Source: Streptomyces spongiae (GTDB lineage Bacteria; Actinomycetota; Actinomycetes; Streptomycetales; Streptomycetaceae). Taken from it: a stretch of DNA of 38,402 nucleotides. The stretch is taken from NCBI RefSeq assembly GCF_009377185.1, contig NZ_VJZC01000039.1, positions 1-38,402 of the forward strand, in the 5' to 3' direction. Below are positions 26,191 through 35,676 of the stretch, piece after piece; position 1 is the first letter of the stretch, and each line of letters starts with the position of its first letter. A program made the translations under genes and the position numbers. Below the pieces are notes generated by a model. That model made no database searches, was not told where the DNA came from, and worked only from the letters and a program-made list of their open reading frames with translations.

Positions 26191-27253
26191 TGGGTACGAA
26201 ACCAAGATCGGGGCCATTTCCGGCCCAAGTCACTGCCGCCGCCCACGGAGGTCCCGTTTCCGCAGATCAGGGTGGGCGCCTCGTGTGTACCACGATGAGA
26301 CGACGAATCTGCTGGCACCCCCAAGTCGCAGTCCTCCATGGATCGGCTGGTGACACTCCCCCCGGCCTCGTCACCTCCCTGCAGGGCCATACGCCGAAAC
26401 CCTCACGCCGCGACCTCAGAGAAGCCGGACCGAGTCCGGAGCCATTACTCGTCCGGCCACCACACAGCCGGCAAGGACCACCACAGGCCACAGACGGCCA
26501 CACTGGAATCGTCCACCACCCGGAATCCGGCGCCCCACGTACCCGTCAGCGATCGCAGAGCTCGAGCCGGCACCCGATCGCCTCCCGCTCACCAGCCACC
26601 AGACCTCAGGCATTCTCACAGGTCAACGCCCCTCGATGTGCTCCCGCGGCACTGCCGGCAGCTTGGGGCAGGCAGCGGATCACCATCGCACCCACCGAGC
26701 CTGCCCTTCCGCCCCTGGTCGGCAAGCGCGGCACCGAGTTCACCGACGGCGTCGACGGCCTCAAGCGCTGGCCCAACAGCCGAGCCCACGCAGCCTCCGG
26801 CAATACCGGCCTCGACTGACCGCCCCGGAATGGGTGACGACCGCCGCCCGGCCGACCACCAAGACGACCCTGCGAGGGAGCAAGACAGAGGGGCCCCGGC
26901 TGCTCAGTGGCGGGCTACCGGAGCAGCAAACACGAGGAGGCAGTCACCTACCGAGCCTCGCCCGATCAGTCCCAAAGGCCGGAGTTCAACGCTGCGTAGT
27001 CAGCACCAAGTCAGCACGGGAGTCAGCACGGCACCGCCAAATCGCCTCCAACTACGCCTCTCGGACAGTGGTCGCTTCCGCCCCATGCGGGCCTCTGAAC
27101 CCCCGCTTCACACCGCTTCTCGACGAGGCATGGAGCCCGCACGCATAACCTGACCCAGAACTATGTTGCCCTACCACATGTGCGCCTGACCTGCGGTTTT
27201 CTACCGTGTGCCGATACCTGCCCGTCCCCACCGCACACGAGGAAGTGGCGCAC
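26191..27253. other. Gene-poor kilobase
   Basis: No gene recognised on either strand. A + frame at about 26670-26817 (PLVGKRGTEFTDGVDGLKRW) has coding-like bias but no family I can name. Three AGTCAGCAC direct repeats at 26998, 27009 and 27021 have a period of 11-12 bases. The promoter of the transporter gene is expected near the right end. Confidence 0.4.
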
Positions 27254-28630
27254 ATGGCCTCCGGAACCACCGCTCCCCCACCACCCGCGAACCTCCGTCG
27301 CATCGTCGCCGCCAGCCTCATCGGCACCACCATCGAGTGGTACGACTTCTTCCTCTACGGTTCTGCCGCCGCACTCGTCTTCAACAAGCTCTTCTTCCCG
27401 GACTCCGACCCGCTGGTGGGCACCCTGTTGTCGTTCCTCACCTACGCGGTGGGGTTCGCGGCGCGCCCGCTCGGCGCTCTGGTGTTCGGGCACTACGGCG
27501 ACCGGCTCGGCCGCAAGAAACTGCTGGTGCTGAGTCTGCTGCTGATGGGCGGGGCGACGTTCGCGATCGGTCTGCTGCCCACGCACGCCACGATCGGGAC
27601 GGCGGCGCCCGTGCTGCTGACCGTGCTGCGACTCGTGCAGGGCTTCGCGCTCGGAGGCGAGTGGGGTGGTGCGGTACTGCTCGTGTCCGAGCACGGGGAC
27701 GCGCGGCGCCGGGGGTTCTGGGCCTCGTGGCCGCAGACCGGGGCGCCCGCCGGTCAGCTCCTCGCGACCGGCGTGCTCTCCCTGCTGACGGCCTTGTTGT
27801 CGGACGCGGCCTTCACGGCTTGGGGCTGGCGGGTCCCGTTCCTGCTCTCGGGTGTGCTCGTGATCGTCGGTTTGTGGATTCGTCTTTCTGTCGATGAATC
27901 GCCGGTGTTCAAGCAGGCGCTGGCGCAGGCAGAGGCACGGAAGGCGGACACCGCGGCCGAGAAGCTCCCGTTGGTCGCCGTGCTGCGGCACCACTGGCGG
28001 GACATCCTGGTCGCGATGGGCGCGCGCATGGCCGAGAACATCAGCTACTACGTGATCACCGCCTTCATCCTCGTGTACGCCACCACGTCGGCCGGGGTCT
28101 CGAAACAGACGGCGCTCAACGCGGTCCTCATCGCGTCCGCGGTGCACTTCGCCGTCATCCCGCTCTGGGGCGCGCTGTCCGACCGTGTCGGTCGCCGACC
28201 GGTGTACCTGCTGGGCGCGGCCGGGGTCGGCCTGTGGATGTTCCCGTTCTTCTCGCTCATCGACACGGGCGGCTTCGGCAACCTGATCGTCGCCGTGACC
28301 GTGGGCCTCGTCCTGCACGGCGCGATGTACGCCCCGCAGGCGGCCTTCTTCTCCGAGATGTTCGCGACCAGGATGCGTTACTCGGGCGCCTCCATCGGCG
28401 CCCAGTTCGCTTCCGTCGCCGCGGGAGCACCTGCCCCGCTCATCGCGACCGCGCTGCTGTCCGACTACGGCGACTCGACGCCGATCGCCCTGTACGTGAT
28501 CGCGGCGGCCGTGCTGACCCTGATCGCGGTGGGTGCCGCGAAGGAGACACGCCACCGTGACCTGGCCGACGTCACGGTGCCGACCGGAGCGGAGCCGGCC
28601 GTGCCCCGGACGCCGGACGCCCGCGTCTGA
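27254..28630 (+). CDS. MFS transporter, metabolite:H+ symporter (MHS) family
   Basis: The protein has 458 residues from ATG 27254, with GAGGAAG about 9 bases upstream. It has about 12 membrane segments. The MHS-type opening GTTIEWYDFFLYGSAAAL and the loop 2-3 motif GHYGDRLGRKKLL are both present. MHS members import small organic acids, proline, betaine, shikimate and similar solutes with protons. The gene converges on a PucR-type regulator gene and, beyond it, a 3-hydroxybutyrate dehydrogenase, suggesting the solute is 3-hydroxybutyrate or a related hydroxy acid. Confidence 0.93.
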   Translation: MASGTTAPPPPANLRRIVAASLIGTTIEWYDFFLYGSAAALVFNKLFFPDSDPLVGTLLSFLTYAVGFAARPLGALVFGHYGDRLGRKKLLVLSLLLMGGATFAIGLLPTHATIGTAAPVLLTVLRLVQGFALGGEWGGAVLLVSEHGDARRRGFWASWPQTGAPAGQLLATGVLSLLTALLSDAAFTAWGWRVPFLLSGVLVIVGLWIRLSVDESPVFKQALAQAEARKADTAAEKLPLVAVLRHHWRDILVAMGARMAENISYYVITAFILVYATTSAGVSKQTALNAVLIASAVHFAVIPLWGALSDRVGRRPVYLLGAAGVGLWMFPFFSLIDTGGFGNLIVAVTVGLVLHGAMYAPQAAFFSEMFATRMRYSGASIGAQFASVAAGAPAPLIATALLSDYGDSTPIALYVIAAAVLTLIAVGAAKETRHRDLADVTVPTGAEPAVPRTPDARV

Positions 28631-28659
28631 ACGGGGCGGGTACGTACGGGATGCGGCGC

Positions 28660-30591
28660 TCAGCGCTGGGCCGGTGACGACAAACGCCGTAGCCGCAGGG
28701 CCAGTTGGACTTCCAGCACGCGCTCGGGGCGTTGCCAGTCCTCGCCGAGCAGCCGCCCCACCCGCTCCAGCCGCTGGGCGACCGTGTTCACGTGCACGTG
28801 CAGTGCGTCCTTCGTACGGACCGGGCTCATACCGCAGGCGAAGTACGCGTCGAGGGTGCGCAGCAGATCCGTACCGCGCCGTTCGTCGTACGCGATGACC
28901 TCGCCGATCGTACGTTCCACGAACCCGAGGATGTCCCGGTCCCCCGCCAGCAGCAGCCCCAGGAACCCGAAGTCCTGGGCCGCGGCGCCGTCTCCCGTCC
29001 GGCCGAGCAGCCTCAGAGCCTCCAGACACCGCAGTCCCTCGGCGTAGGCGGTGGCCACGGTGTCCGGGTGGGTGGCGAGGTCCTCGACCGGGGCGGAGGC
29101 GCCGACGGTGACGGCCTCGTGGACGGCCGCGCCGAGGTGACCCGCCGTACGACGGGCCAGCTCCGTGGCCGTGTCGTCCCCGTCGAGGGGCAGCAGCAGG
29201 ACGGTGCCGCCGTCGCGGGCCGAGGCGAGTCCGTGCCGCGTGACCGCGAGGTGGGTGGCGGCGGACCACAGCCGGCGGCGAGCCGCGGCCTCCGCGTCGG
29301 CGTCGGCCGCCGGGCCGTCGAGGCGAGCGGCCAGCACCACGTGGGTGGCGTCGAGGTCGGCGTCCAGCCGCGTCGCCCGCTCGCGCAGCAGCCGCGGGTC
29401 CCGGTCGCGCGCGTCGAGCAGATCGTCCAGCAACTCACCCCGTACGCGCTGTTCGGCCTCGGAGGCCGAGCGTCTGGCGAGCAGCAGCAGCGAGGTGACC
29501 ATGGCGGCACGCTCCAGGGTGCGCTGGTCGACGGGGTCGAGCCCCGGGTGTCCGCGCAGGACCAGTGCGCCGAGCAGTTCGCCGCCGCCCGTGACGGCGG
29601 CGATCCAGTCGTCGCCGTGCCGTACCGCGTGGCCCTCGGCGCGGGAGGTCTCCAGGGCGGGGCCGGGTGCGGCGCCTTCCTCCGCGAACTCCACGGTGCC
29701 GCCGAGCACCTGGGAGACGGCCGCGGCCACGTCGTGAACCCCGCCCCCGCGCAGCACGAGCTCGGCGAGCCGGTCGTGGATCTCGGAGGCACGCTCGATG
29801 ACTCCGCTGCGGTCCCGGATGATCTCGTTGGCCCGCTCCAGGTCGGCGAGGGCCGAGCGGGTCTCGGTGAGCAGGTTCGCGGTGTCGATGGCGGCCGCCG
29901 CGAGGGCGGCGAACGAACCCAGGAGGGCGATCTGCTCCCGGTCGAAGACCCGTTCACGCCGGTCGGCCGCGAAGAGCACTCCGATGACATGGGGCCCGAG
30001 CATGAGGGGCACCCCGAGGATCGCCACCAGCCCCTCGTCCCGTACCCCCGCGTCGATGGTCCGGGTGTGCTGGAAGCGGTCGTCCTTGAAGTAGTCGTCG
30101 GTGACATAGGGGCGGGCGGTCTGGGCGACGAGTCCGCCGAGCCCCTCCCCCATGCCGAGCCGCAGCTGCTGGAAGCGTGCCGCGACCGAGCCCTCGGTGA
30201 CCCGCATGTACGTGTCGCCCTCGTCCGGGTCGTTCAGGCTGAGGTACGCGACATCCGTGCCCAGCAGTGAGCGGGCGCGCTGGACGATGGCCCTCAGCAC
30301 CGCGTCCAGGTCCTGCAGCCCCGCGAGGTCGTGCGCGGTCTCGAAGAGTGCGGACAGCTCGGCCTCGCGGCGGCGCCGTCCCTCCATCTCGGACCGCACG
30401 CGCAGCGCCAGCCGTTGGGCGTGTTCCAACGCGGCGACACGCTCGGGCGGCATGCCGTCGGCGCGGGCGCGGAGCACGGGCTGCTCGTACGCGTCGAGGG
30501 ACGCGCCCCTGGCCAGGAGCTCCAGGAACGGCGTCTCGACGCTGTCGGCGGACTGGATGTGATCGCGGGACATGAAGACAGGATCACTCAT
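28660..30591 (-). CDS. PucR/CdaR-type regulator with GAF domain
   Basis: The protein has 643 residues from ATG 30591; ATG 30573 is a second possibility. A helical N-terminus of about 90 residues is followed by a GAF domain (about 90-245; RARSLLGTDVAYLSLND, then VAILGVPLMLGPHVIGVLF). Then come a coiled region (ADLERANEIIRDRSGV) and a CdaR-like middle domain. The C-terminus is the PucR helix-turn-helix (HTH_30): LLRTLDAYFACGMSPVRTKD, then HVHVNTVAQRLERVGRLLG. Regulators of this build respond to small metabolites and switch nearby catabolic genes. Its neighbours, the MHS transporter and 3-hydroxybutyrate dehydrogenase, are the obvious targets. Confidence 0.93.
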   Translation of the reverse strand: MSDPVFMSRDHIQSADSVETPFLELLARGASLDAYEQPVLRARADGMPPERVAALEHAQRLALRVRSEMEGRRRREAELSALFETAHDLAGLQDLDAVLRAIVQRARSLLGTDVAYLSLNDPDEGDTYMRVTEGSVAARFQQLRLGMGEGLGGLVAQTARPYVTDDYFKDDRFQHTRTIDAGVRDEGLVAILGVPLMLGPHVIGVLFAADRRERVFDREQIALLGSFAALAAAAIDTANLLTETRSALADLERANEIIRDRSGVIERASEIHDRLAELVLRGGGVHDVAAAVSQVLGGTVEFAEEGAAPGPALETSRAEGHAVRHGDDWIAAVTGGGELLGALVLRGHPGLDPVDQRTLERAAMVTSLLLLARRSASEAEQRVRGELLDDLLDARDRDPRLLRERATRLDADLDATHVVLAARLDGPAADADAEAAARRRLWSAATHLAVTRHGLASARDGGTVLLLPLDGDDTATELARRTAGHLGAAVHEAVTVGASAPVEDLATHPDTVATAYAEGLRCLEALRLLGRTGDGAAAQDFGFLGLLLAGDRDILGFVERTIGEVIAYDERRGTDLLRTLDAYFACGMSPVRTKDALHVHVNTVAQRLERVGRLLGEDWQRPERVLEVQLALRLRRLSSPAQR

Positions 30592-30673
30592 CGCTCGGAC
30601 ACGCCCGCCGGCCCTGTGGAAAACTCGGTCCGCCCGCTCGGCGCACGGCTGTGGACAACCCGGAACCCTCTGG

Positions 30674-31474
30674 TCAGTGCGCTGTCCAGCCGCCGTCGAG
30701 CACCAGGGACGTGCCCGTCATGAAGGACGCCTGTGGGGCACACAGGTACGCCACCGCCTCCGCGACCTCCTCCGGCTCGATGAGCCGCTTGACCGCGCTG
30801 TCCGTCAGCAGCACCTCGGACAGCACCCGCTCCTCGGGGATCCCGTGCGCCCGGGCCTGGTCGGTGAGCTGCTGTTCGACCAGGGGCGTACGCACATAGG
30901 CGGGGGCAACACAGTTCGAGGTCACACCGTGGGGGGCGCCTTCCAGGGCCACGGTCTTCGAGAGCCCTTCGAGGCCGTGCTTGGCGGTCACGTACGCCGA
31001 CTTGAACGCCGAGGCGCGCAGCCCGTGGACCGACGACACGTTGACGATGCGCCCCCACCCCTGCCCGTACATGTGGGGCAGCGCTCCGCGGATGAGCCGG
31101 AAGGGTGCCTCCACCATCACGGTCAGCACGGTGTGGAAGACGTCGGGCGGAAACTCCTCGACCGGACGCACCAGTTGGAGCCCGGCGTTGTTCACGAGGA
31201 CGTCGGTGCCCGCGGCGGCCAGTTCCGCCGCGTCCAGGTCGGTGAGGTCCAGGACGTGCGGTTCCACGGTGCCCGCGAGCCCCCGGGCCCGGTCGGCGAG
31301 TGCCGCCAGGCCCTCGGCGTCCCGGTCGACAGCTCGCACCTTGGCTCCGGCACCGGCGAGCCGCAGCGCGCACGCCCGGCCGATGCCGCCCGCGGCGCCG
31401 GTGACGAGCGCGGTGCGGCCGCCGAGGTCGAGTGAGGTGGTGTGGAGCCCCGGAGGGGCGAGGGGCGCGGTCAT
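30674..31474 (-). CDS. 3-hydroxybutyrate dehydrogenase (short-chain dehydrogenase)
   Basis: The protein has 266 residues. Cofactor motif TGAAGGIG starts at Thr25, NNAG is at 95-98, and the catalytic set is Ser148 (VNVSSVHG), Tyr161 and Lys165 (YVTAK). The segment VHGLRASAFKSAYVTAKHGL and the later APAYVRTPLVEQQLTDQA match D-3-hydroxybutyrate dehydrogenases closely, which oxidise 3-hydroxybutyrate to acetoacetate with NAD. The gene lies 82 bases upstream of, and parallel to, the PucR-type regulator gene. Together with the transporter it suggests a 3-hydroxybutyrate uptake and oxidation module. Confidence 0.88.
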   Translation of the reverse strand: MTAPLAPPGLHTTSLDLGGRTALVTGAAGGIGRACALRLAGAGAKVRAVDRDAEGLAALADRARGLAGTVEPHVLDLTDLDAAELAAAGTDVLVNNAGLQLVRPVEEFPPDVFHTVLTVMVEAPFRLIRGALPHMYGQGWGRIVNVSSVHGLRASAFKSAYVTAKHGLEGLSKTVALEGAPHGVTSNCVAPAYVRTPLVEQQLTDQARAHGIPEERVLSEVLLTDSAVKRLIEPEEVAEAVAYLCAPQASFMTGTSLVLDGGWTAH

Positions 31475-31534
31475 GCCGCGACACTAAGGTCCGCCCACAC
31501 CCCGACCGATATGGTCAGGGCCCACACTTCTCTC

Positions 31535-32008
31535 TCAGGTCATAGGGTCGAACCACGTGGGGCCGTCGGACATGGCCTGCTTGATCCGGAGCAGCCCGAA
31601 CTCGTTCAGCTCGGGCAGCGCGGCCACCTCGAACCAGCCCACCTCCAGCGACTCGTCGTCGTTGACGCACGCCTCCCCGCCGACTGCCCGGCACAGGAAC
31701 GTGGTGTCCATGTACTGGCAGAGGTCCCCGTTGCCGTACCGCACGGGACCCACGGCCTGGACGACGACGACCCGCTCGGCCACGCACCGCACCCCGGTCT
31801 CCTCGAAGACCTCCCGCACGGCGCAGGCCGCCGGCTGCTCCCCCGGCTCCGGGATACCGCCGAGCACCGACCACTCGCCCGTGTCCGACCTGCGGTTCAA
31901 CAGCACTCTGCCCTCGTCGTCGAAGACGATGGCGGTGACTCCGGGGAGCCAGAGCAGCTGGTGGCCGATGGAGGTCCGCAGCTCGCGGATGAAGTCAGGA
32001 GTAGGCAT
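31535..32008 (-). CDS. Nudix hydrolase
   Basis: The protein has 157 residues. The Nudix box is perfect, from Gly51 to Val73: Gly51, Glu57, then REVFEETG at residues 65-72. Residues before it (TAIVFDDEGRVLLNRR) form the first strands, and the C-terminus (EVGWFEVAALPEL) is also typical. It hydrolyses a nucleoside diphosphate linked to another group, in the cytoplasm; the substrate is not readable. It lies between the 3-hydroxybutyrate dehydrogenase and lnt genes, all on the minus strand, with gaps of 60-80 bases, and may be independent of both. Confidence 0.95.
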   Translation of the reverse strand: MPTPDFIRELRTSIGHQLLWLPGVTAIVFDDEGRVLLNRRSDTGEWSVLGGIPEPGEQPAACAVREVFEETGVRCVAERVVVVQAVGPVRYGNGDLCQYMDTTFLCRAVGGEACVNDDESLEVGWFEVAALPELNEFGLLRIKQAMSDGPTWFDPMT

Positions 32009-32086
32009 GAGGCGACCCTAACGGCCCGGTGGGCGGCCACCCGGCATGTTCCGGCCGGGTTCCGGCCGCGCACGACCGGCGTACGG

Positions 32087-33700
32087 CTACACGCCACCGG
32101 CGCGCCGCTGGCGCACTCCGGTCACGACGGCCCATCCGAGCCCACCGGCCGCGACGAGCACCAGAAGTACCTCCGGCAGCACCCCGAGGCGGGTCGCGGG
32201 GGTTTCGGAGGAGCGCAGGGGCACCTTCTGGACCAGCGAGTCCGCGACGAACATGCCCGTCTTCTGGGTGATCTCCCCGTCCGGCATGATCATGGCACTG
32301 ACTCCGCTGGTCACCGGCACGGTGACGGTGCGGCTGTGCTCGACGGCCCGGATGCGGGACATGGCGAGCTGCTGGTAGGTCATCTCGCTGCGGTCGAACG
32401 TGGCGTTGTTGCTCGGCACCGAGATCATCTGCGCGCCGTCGGTGACCTCGGAGCGCACGGCCCAGTCGAAGGCCGCCTCGTAGCACGTGACAAGGCCGAC
32501 CTTGGCGCCGTCCATGGTGAACACCCCCGGCTTGCTGCCCCGGCTGAAGTCCTGGCGGACCATGGAGGTCCACTCACTGTTGATGGCACCGATCATCGAC
32601 CGCAGCGGGAGGTACTCGCCGAAGGGCTGTATCTGCCGCTTGTCATAGGTGTCGGTGGGGCCCTTCTGCGGGTCCCACAGGATCTGCTCGTTGTAGAGCT
32701 TGCCCTTCTTCTCGACCACGCCGCCGACCGAGATGGGGGCGCCGATCGCCTTGGCGGCACCGTCGATGACGGCGTACGCGTCGGGGTTGCTGAACGGGTC
32801 GATGTCGGAGGAGTTCTCCGGCCAGAGGACGAAGTCCGGCTGGGCGACCTTGCCCGCCCTGACCTCGGCGGCCAGCCGCTCGGTCTCGCGCACGTGGTAG
32901 TCGAGCACGGCCCGGCGCTGGGAGTTGAAGTCGAGCCCCGCGCGCGGGACGTTGCCCTGGACGACGGCGACGGTCGCGGTGCCGTCCTCGGCCGCGTCAC
33001 TCACCAGGGAACGGGCCCCGAGGGCACCGACCACGGGCACGGCCACACTCAGCAGCGCCACCGACGCGGCAGCCCGCCGTACGACATGGGTACGCCGCGC
33101 CTCCACGACGAGCCGCACGATCTCGTACAGCCCGAAGCCGCACAGCACGACCGCGAACCCGAGCACCGGAGTGCCGCCCAGCGCGGCGAGCGGCAGGAAC
33201 ACACCGTCGGCCTGCCCGAAGGCGATCTTGCCCCAGGGGAAGCCGCCGAACGGTGCACGTGCGCGTGCCGCCTCACCCGCGATCCACAGAGCCGCAGCCC
33301 AGACCGGCGCCCCGGGCAGCCTCGACACGACCGCGACGCCCGCGCCGACGAGCCCGACGAACACCGCCTCGATGACGACGAGCGCCAGCCACGGACCGGG
33401 CCCGACCTCCACACCGGTCCACACCAGCAGGGGCAGCAGGAACCCGAGCCCGAAGAGGTAGCCGAGCCCGAAACCGGCCTTCCAGGTACGGCCGCGCAGG
33501 ACCCAGCCGAAGACCGCGAAGGCGGGCAGGGCCAGCCACCACAGGACGCGCGGGGGAAAACTGACGTACAGCAGCACTCCGGAGAGTGCCGCCGCGGCGG
33601 CGGGGAGAAGCCTGCGCGCCAGTCCGGCCACCCGCGATGGGGGCCCGGACTGGGGGTCGAGCTGTTCCGGCTCGCCCACGGATGTTGCGGTGGCGGTCAC
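32087..33700 (-). CDS. lnt: Apolipoprotein N-acyltransferase
   Basis: The protein has 537 residues. The first 235 form several membrane segments; the rest is a nitrilase-like domain facing outside. The catalytic triad is Glu295 (LWPENSS), Lys354 (YDKRQIQPFGEYLPL) and Cys406 (VTCYEAAFDWAVR); the 52-residue spacing from Lys to Cys is the same as in the Escherichia coli enzyme. A final membrane segment follows near the C-terminus. It adds a third acyl chain to the lipidated Cys of lipoproteins such as the one encoded at 16481. Streptomyces are known to carry functional and paralogous Lnt proteins, so this may be one of two. Confidence 0.95.
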   Translation of the reverse strand: MTATATSVGEPEQLDPQSGPPSRVAGLARRLLPAAAAALSGVLLYVSFPPRVLWWLALPAFAVFGWVLRGRTWKAGFGLGYLFGLGFLLPLLVWTGVEVGPGPWLALVVIEAVFVGLVGAGVAVVSRLPGAPVWAAALWIAGEAARARAPFGGFPWGKIAFGQADGVFLPLAALGGTPVLGFAVVLCGFGLYEIVRLVVEARRTHVVRRAAASVALLSVAVPVVGALGARSLVSDAAEDGTATVAVVQGNVPRAGLDFNSQRRAVLDYHVRETERLAAEVRAGKVAQPDFVLWPENSSDIDPFSNPDAYAVIDGAAKAIGAPISVGGVVEKKGKLYNEQILWDPQKGPTDTYDKRQIQPFGEYLPLRSMIGAINSEWTSMVRQDFSRGSKPGVFTMDGAKVGLVTCYEAAFDWAVRSEVTDGAQMISVPSNNATFDRSEMTYQQLAMSRIRAVEHSRTVTVPVTSGVSAMIMPDGEITQKTGMFVADSLVQKVPLRSSETPATRLGVLPEVLLVLVAAGGLGWAVVTGVRQRRAGGV

Positions 33701-33904
33701 TCGGGGAGTCTACGGCGCATCACCGGACCGCGGACAGCGCGGTCCGCCCGTCACAGCGAGGCATCGCCCACACACAAGCCGCAACGTTCCTGCGCAACGC
33801 ATCCACAAACCGGCACATCACCCGTTACGGTGTGCCCGAGCCTCTGACGTGCGGCCGGATCGGCCACGGCGGTCGGGGCCCGTCACAGTCGGGGGGACGA
33901 CGGG

Positions 33905-34987
33905 GTGGGGTCCACGGAGACGGAGTCCACGGCCGGTGCGCCGGTCGAGGGTGAGAGACGAAACGTTTCGGACGTCACGGGCGTCCTCGTGCTCGGTGCG
34001 TGCGCGATCTGGTCACTGATCACGGCCACCGCGCACGGCGGCCGCCCGGAAGGCGTGTTGCTGGCGGTGCTGGCCCTGGCCGCGGGGTATGCGGCGGGCC
34101 GGATCTCCGGAGCACTCCTGCCCGTCGCGGCGCCCTGCGCCGCGTCCCTGGCCACGCTCGGTCTCGCGCTCGCCGCCCCGAACCCCGCGGCCGGCTCAGC
34201 ACTGATCACCCCTCTCGACCGTACGGGCGCGACCACCGCGCTCCTGGCTCTGTCGGCGGGTGCCGCGTGCTGTGCGGCCTGGGCGGCCCGTGGTGGCGCA
34301 CCGCGGTCGGCACTGCACCTGCTGGCGGTCGGGATCGCGGTCACCGCGGCCGTGCTGGGCTCGACCACGGGAAGTGCGGCCTGTGCCGTGGTGCTGCTGT
34401 ATTCGCTCGCCGCCGCCCGGATGCGCCGCCGCGGCCCGGGACTCGTGGGCCTCGCGGTGGCCGCGGCCGTGGTGACAGGCGCGAGTTGGGCGGTCGCCGA
34501 GGACGCCCTGCCGGACGGGTTGACCGTCTCCCTGGAGGGCCAGCTCAGCCCGCACCGGGTGGGGCTGTGGCGTGACGCGCTGGCCATGGTCCATCAGGAA
34601 CCCGTGCTCGGTGTGGGCCCGGGACGCTTCGAGGACCTCAGCCCGACGGTCGCGCAGTCGCTGGCACCCGACGGCAAGCCGCACTCCGCGCCGTTCCAGC
34701 TGGCGGCCGAGCAGGGCCTGCTCGGTGTGGCCCTGCTGGCCACGGTGTTCTGCTGGGTGCTGTACGCCCTGTGGCAGGCCGAGCGCCCCACGCCGGTCGT
34801 CCTCACGGCGGGTGCGGCCCTGACCGCGCTGGCGGTCGTCGCCGCGGTCGGGAACGCGCTGAGCTTCACCACGGTGACGGCGGGCGGGGGCCTGATCGCG
34901 GGGATCGCCACGGCCCGGCCGTTCGCGGAGGTGGGGGCGCGGCGCGCGGCCGAGCCGTCGAAACCCGGTGGTCTGCCCACTCCGTGA
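33905..34987 (+). CDS. O-antigen-ligase-like multispanning membrane protein
   Basis: The protein has 360 residues from GTG 33905, with a purine-rich GGGGGGACG upstream. It has about nine hydrophobic segments. Near the C-terminal half it contains HRVGLWRDALAMVHQEPVLG followed by VGPGRFEDL, the conserved loop of the Wzy_C/O-antigen ligase family, then HSAPFQLAAEQGLLGV. In actinobacteria such proteins may polymerise or attach surface glycans, but most are uncharacterised. It is divergent from lnt over a 204-base gap and ends 9 bases from the convergent next gene. Confidence 0.85.
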   Translation: MGSTETESTAGAPVEGERRNVSDVTGVLVLGACAIWSLITATAHGGRPEGVLLAVLALAAGYAAGRISGALLPVAAPCAASLATLGLALAAPNPAAGSALITPLDRTGATTALLALSAGAACCAAWAARGGAPRSALHLLAVGIAVTAAVLGSTTGSAACAVVLLYSLAAARMRRRGPGLVGLAVAAAVVTGASWAVAEDALPDGLTVSLEGQLSPHRVGLWRDALAMVHQEPVLGVGPGRFEDLSPTVAQSLAPDGKPHSAPFQLAAEQGLLGVALLATVFCWVLYALWQAERPTPVVLTAGAALTALAVVAAVGNALSFTTVTAGGGLIAGIATARPFAEVGARRAAEPSKPGGLPTP

Positions 34988-34996
34988 CGGCTCGTG

Positions 34997-35557
34997 TCAG
35001 CGCGCCGTCCGGGACGAGGTCGGCCGTAGCCGGTCGCGGATCACCCGTACGGCGGACTCGGCGTCGTCCACCGTGATCGTGAACGTGTGGCCGTCCCACA
35101 GACGCAGCACGACGCCCTCGCCGCGGCGGACGACGACGGCCGTGCCCTTCTCGGGCCGCCAGCGGTAGCCCCAGCCGCCCCACTGGCGGGGCGTGACCCT
35201 CGGCGCGAAGTCGGCGCCGACCACCTGCGAGAGGGGGATGCGGCGGCGTGGCAGACCCATGTGGCCGCAGCGCACCTCGAGGTAGTCCTTGTCGACCTTC
35301 ACGGCGACGTGCACGAACGCCAGTGTGCCGAACAGGACCAGCAGCCCCGCCGCGATGCAGCCGACGACCGACATGGCGAGCGGGGCGACACCCGACGTCC
35401 ACGCGGAGTCGACGGCCAGCTCGATCCCGAGCGCCATGCAGGCGCATCCGCCGAGCGCCAGCAACCACTGGGCGCGGTTGGTCGCGCGCCCGACCCAGAC
35501 TTCGGGACAGTCGGCACCCTCGGGGGTACCGCTCTCGCCGTGGGGATGGTCCCTCAT
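34997..35557 (-). CDS. Small membrane protein of unknown function
   Basis: The protein has about 186 residues if it starts at ATG 35557 (MRDHPHGES); an upstream in-frame ATG at 35611 would add 18 residues, and neither has a strong ribosome binding site. Two membrane segments lie near residues 30-80 (WLLALGGCACMALGIELAV, then AGLLVLFGTLAFVHVAV). The C-terminal half is a soluble beta-rich domain resembling a PH-like fold (VDKDYLEVRCGHMG, then WRPEKGTAVVVRRGEG). Proteins of this layout are common and conserved in Streptomyces but have no assigned role. Confidence 0.8.
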   Translation of the reverse strand: MRDHPHGESGTPEGADCPEVWVGRATNRAQWLLALGGCACMALGIELAVDSAWTSGVAPLAMSVVGCIAAGLLVLFGTLAFVHVAVKVDKDYLEVRCGHMGLPRRRIPLSQVVGADFAPRVTPRQWGGWGYRWRPEKGTAVVVRRGEGVVLRLWDGHTFTITVDDAESAVRVIRDRLRPTSSRTAR

Positions 35558-35635
35558 GGCTTTGAGACTACTCAGGTTCCGCTGTGCGGGCACCAGGTTG
35601 CGGAGCGTCACTGCTCCATGGGGCGGACGGCGCGC

Positions 35636-35676
35636 GAGCCCCGCGCACCGTGGCCGGACCTCAGCGCGCGGGGCTC
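35636..35676 (-). terminator. Hairpin at the end of the racemase-like gene
   Basis: GAGCCCCGCGC (35636-35646) pairs with GCGCGGGGCTC (35666-35676) over a 19-base loop. One arm lies within the last codons and the other 15 bases past the stop of the minus-strand gene. No T run follows. Confidence 0.45.

Noticed and set aside
26998..27029. Three AGTCAGCAC repeats as possible replication iterons or an attachment site
   Set aside because: Only three short copies with uneven period, and no Rep protein, integrase or tRNA gene beside them.
27161..29269. 702-codon minus frame spanning the MFS transporter and the end of the PucR-type gene
   Set aside because: It overlaps two confirmed genes and has a repetitive charged composition typical of antisense frames.
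31442..33847. 801-codon + frame opposite Nudix and lnt
   Set aside because: The minus strand carries two intact, well-recognised genes; the + frame is a low-complexity shadow rich in Gly, His, Asp and Arg.
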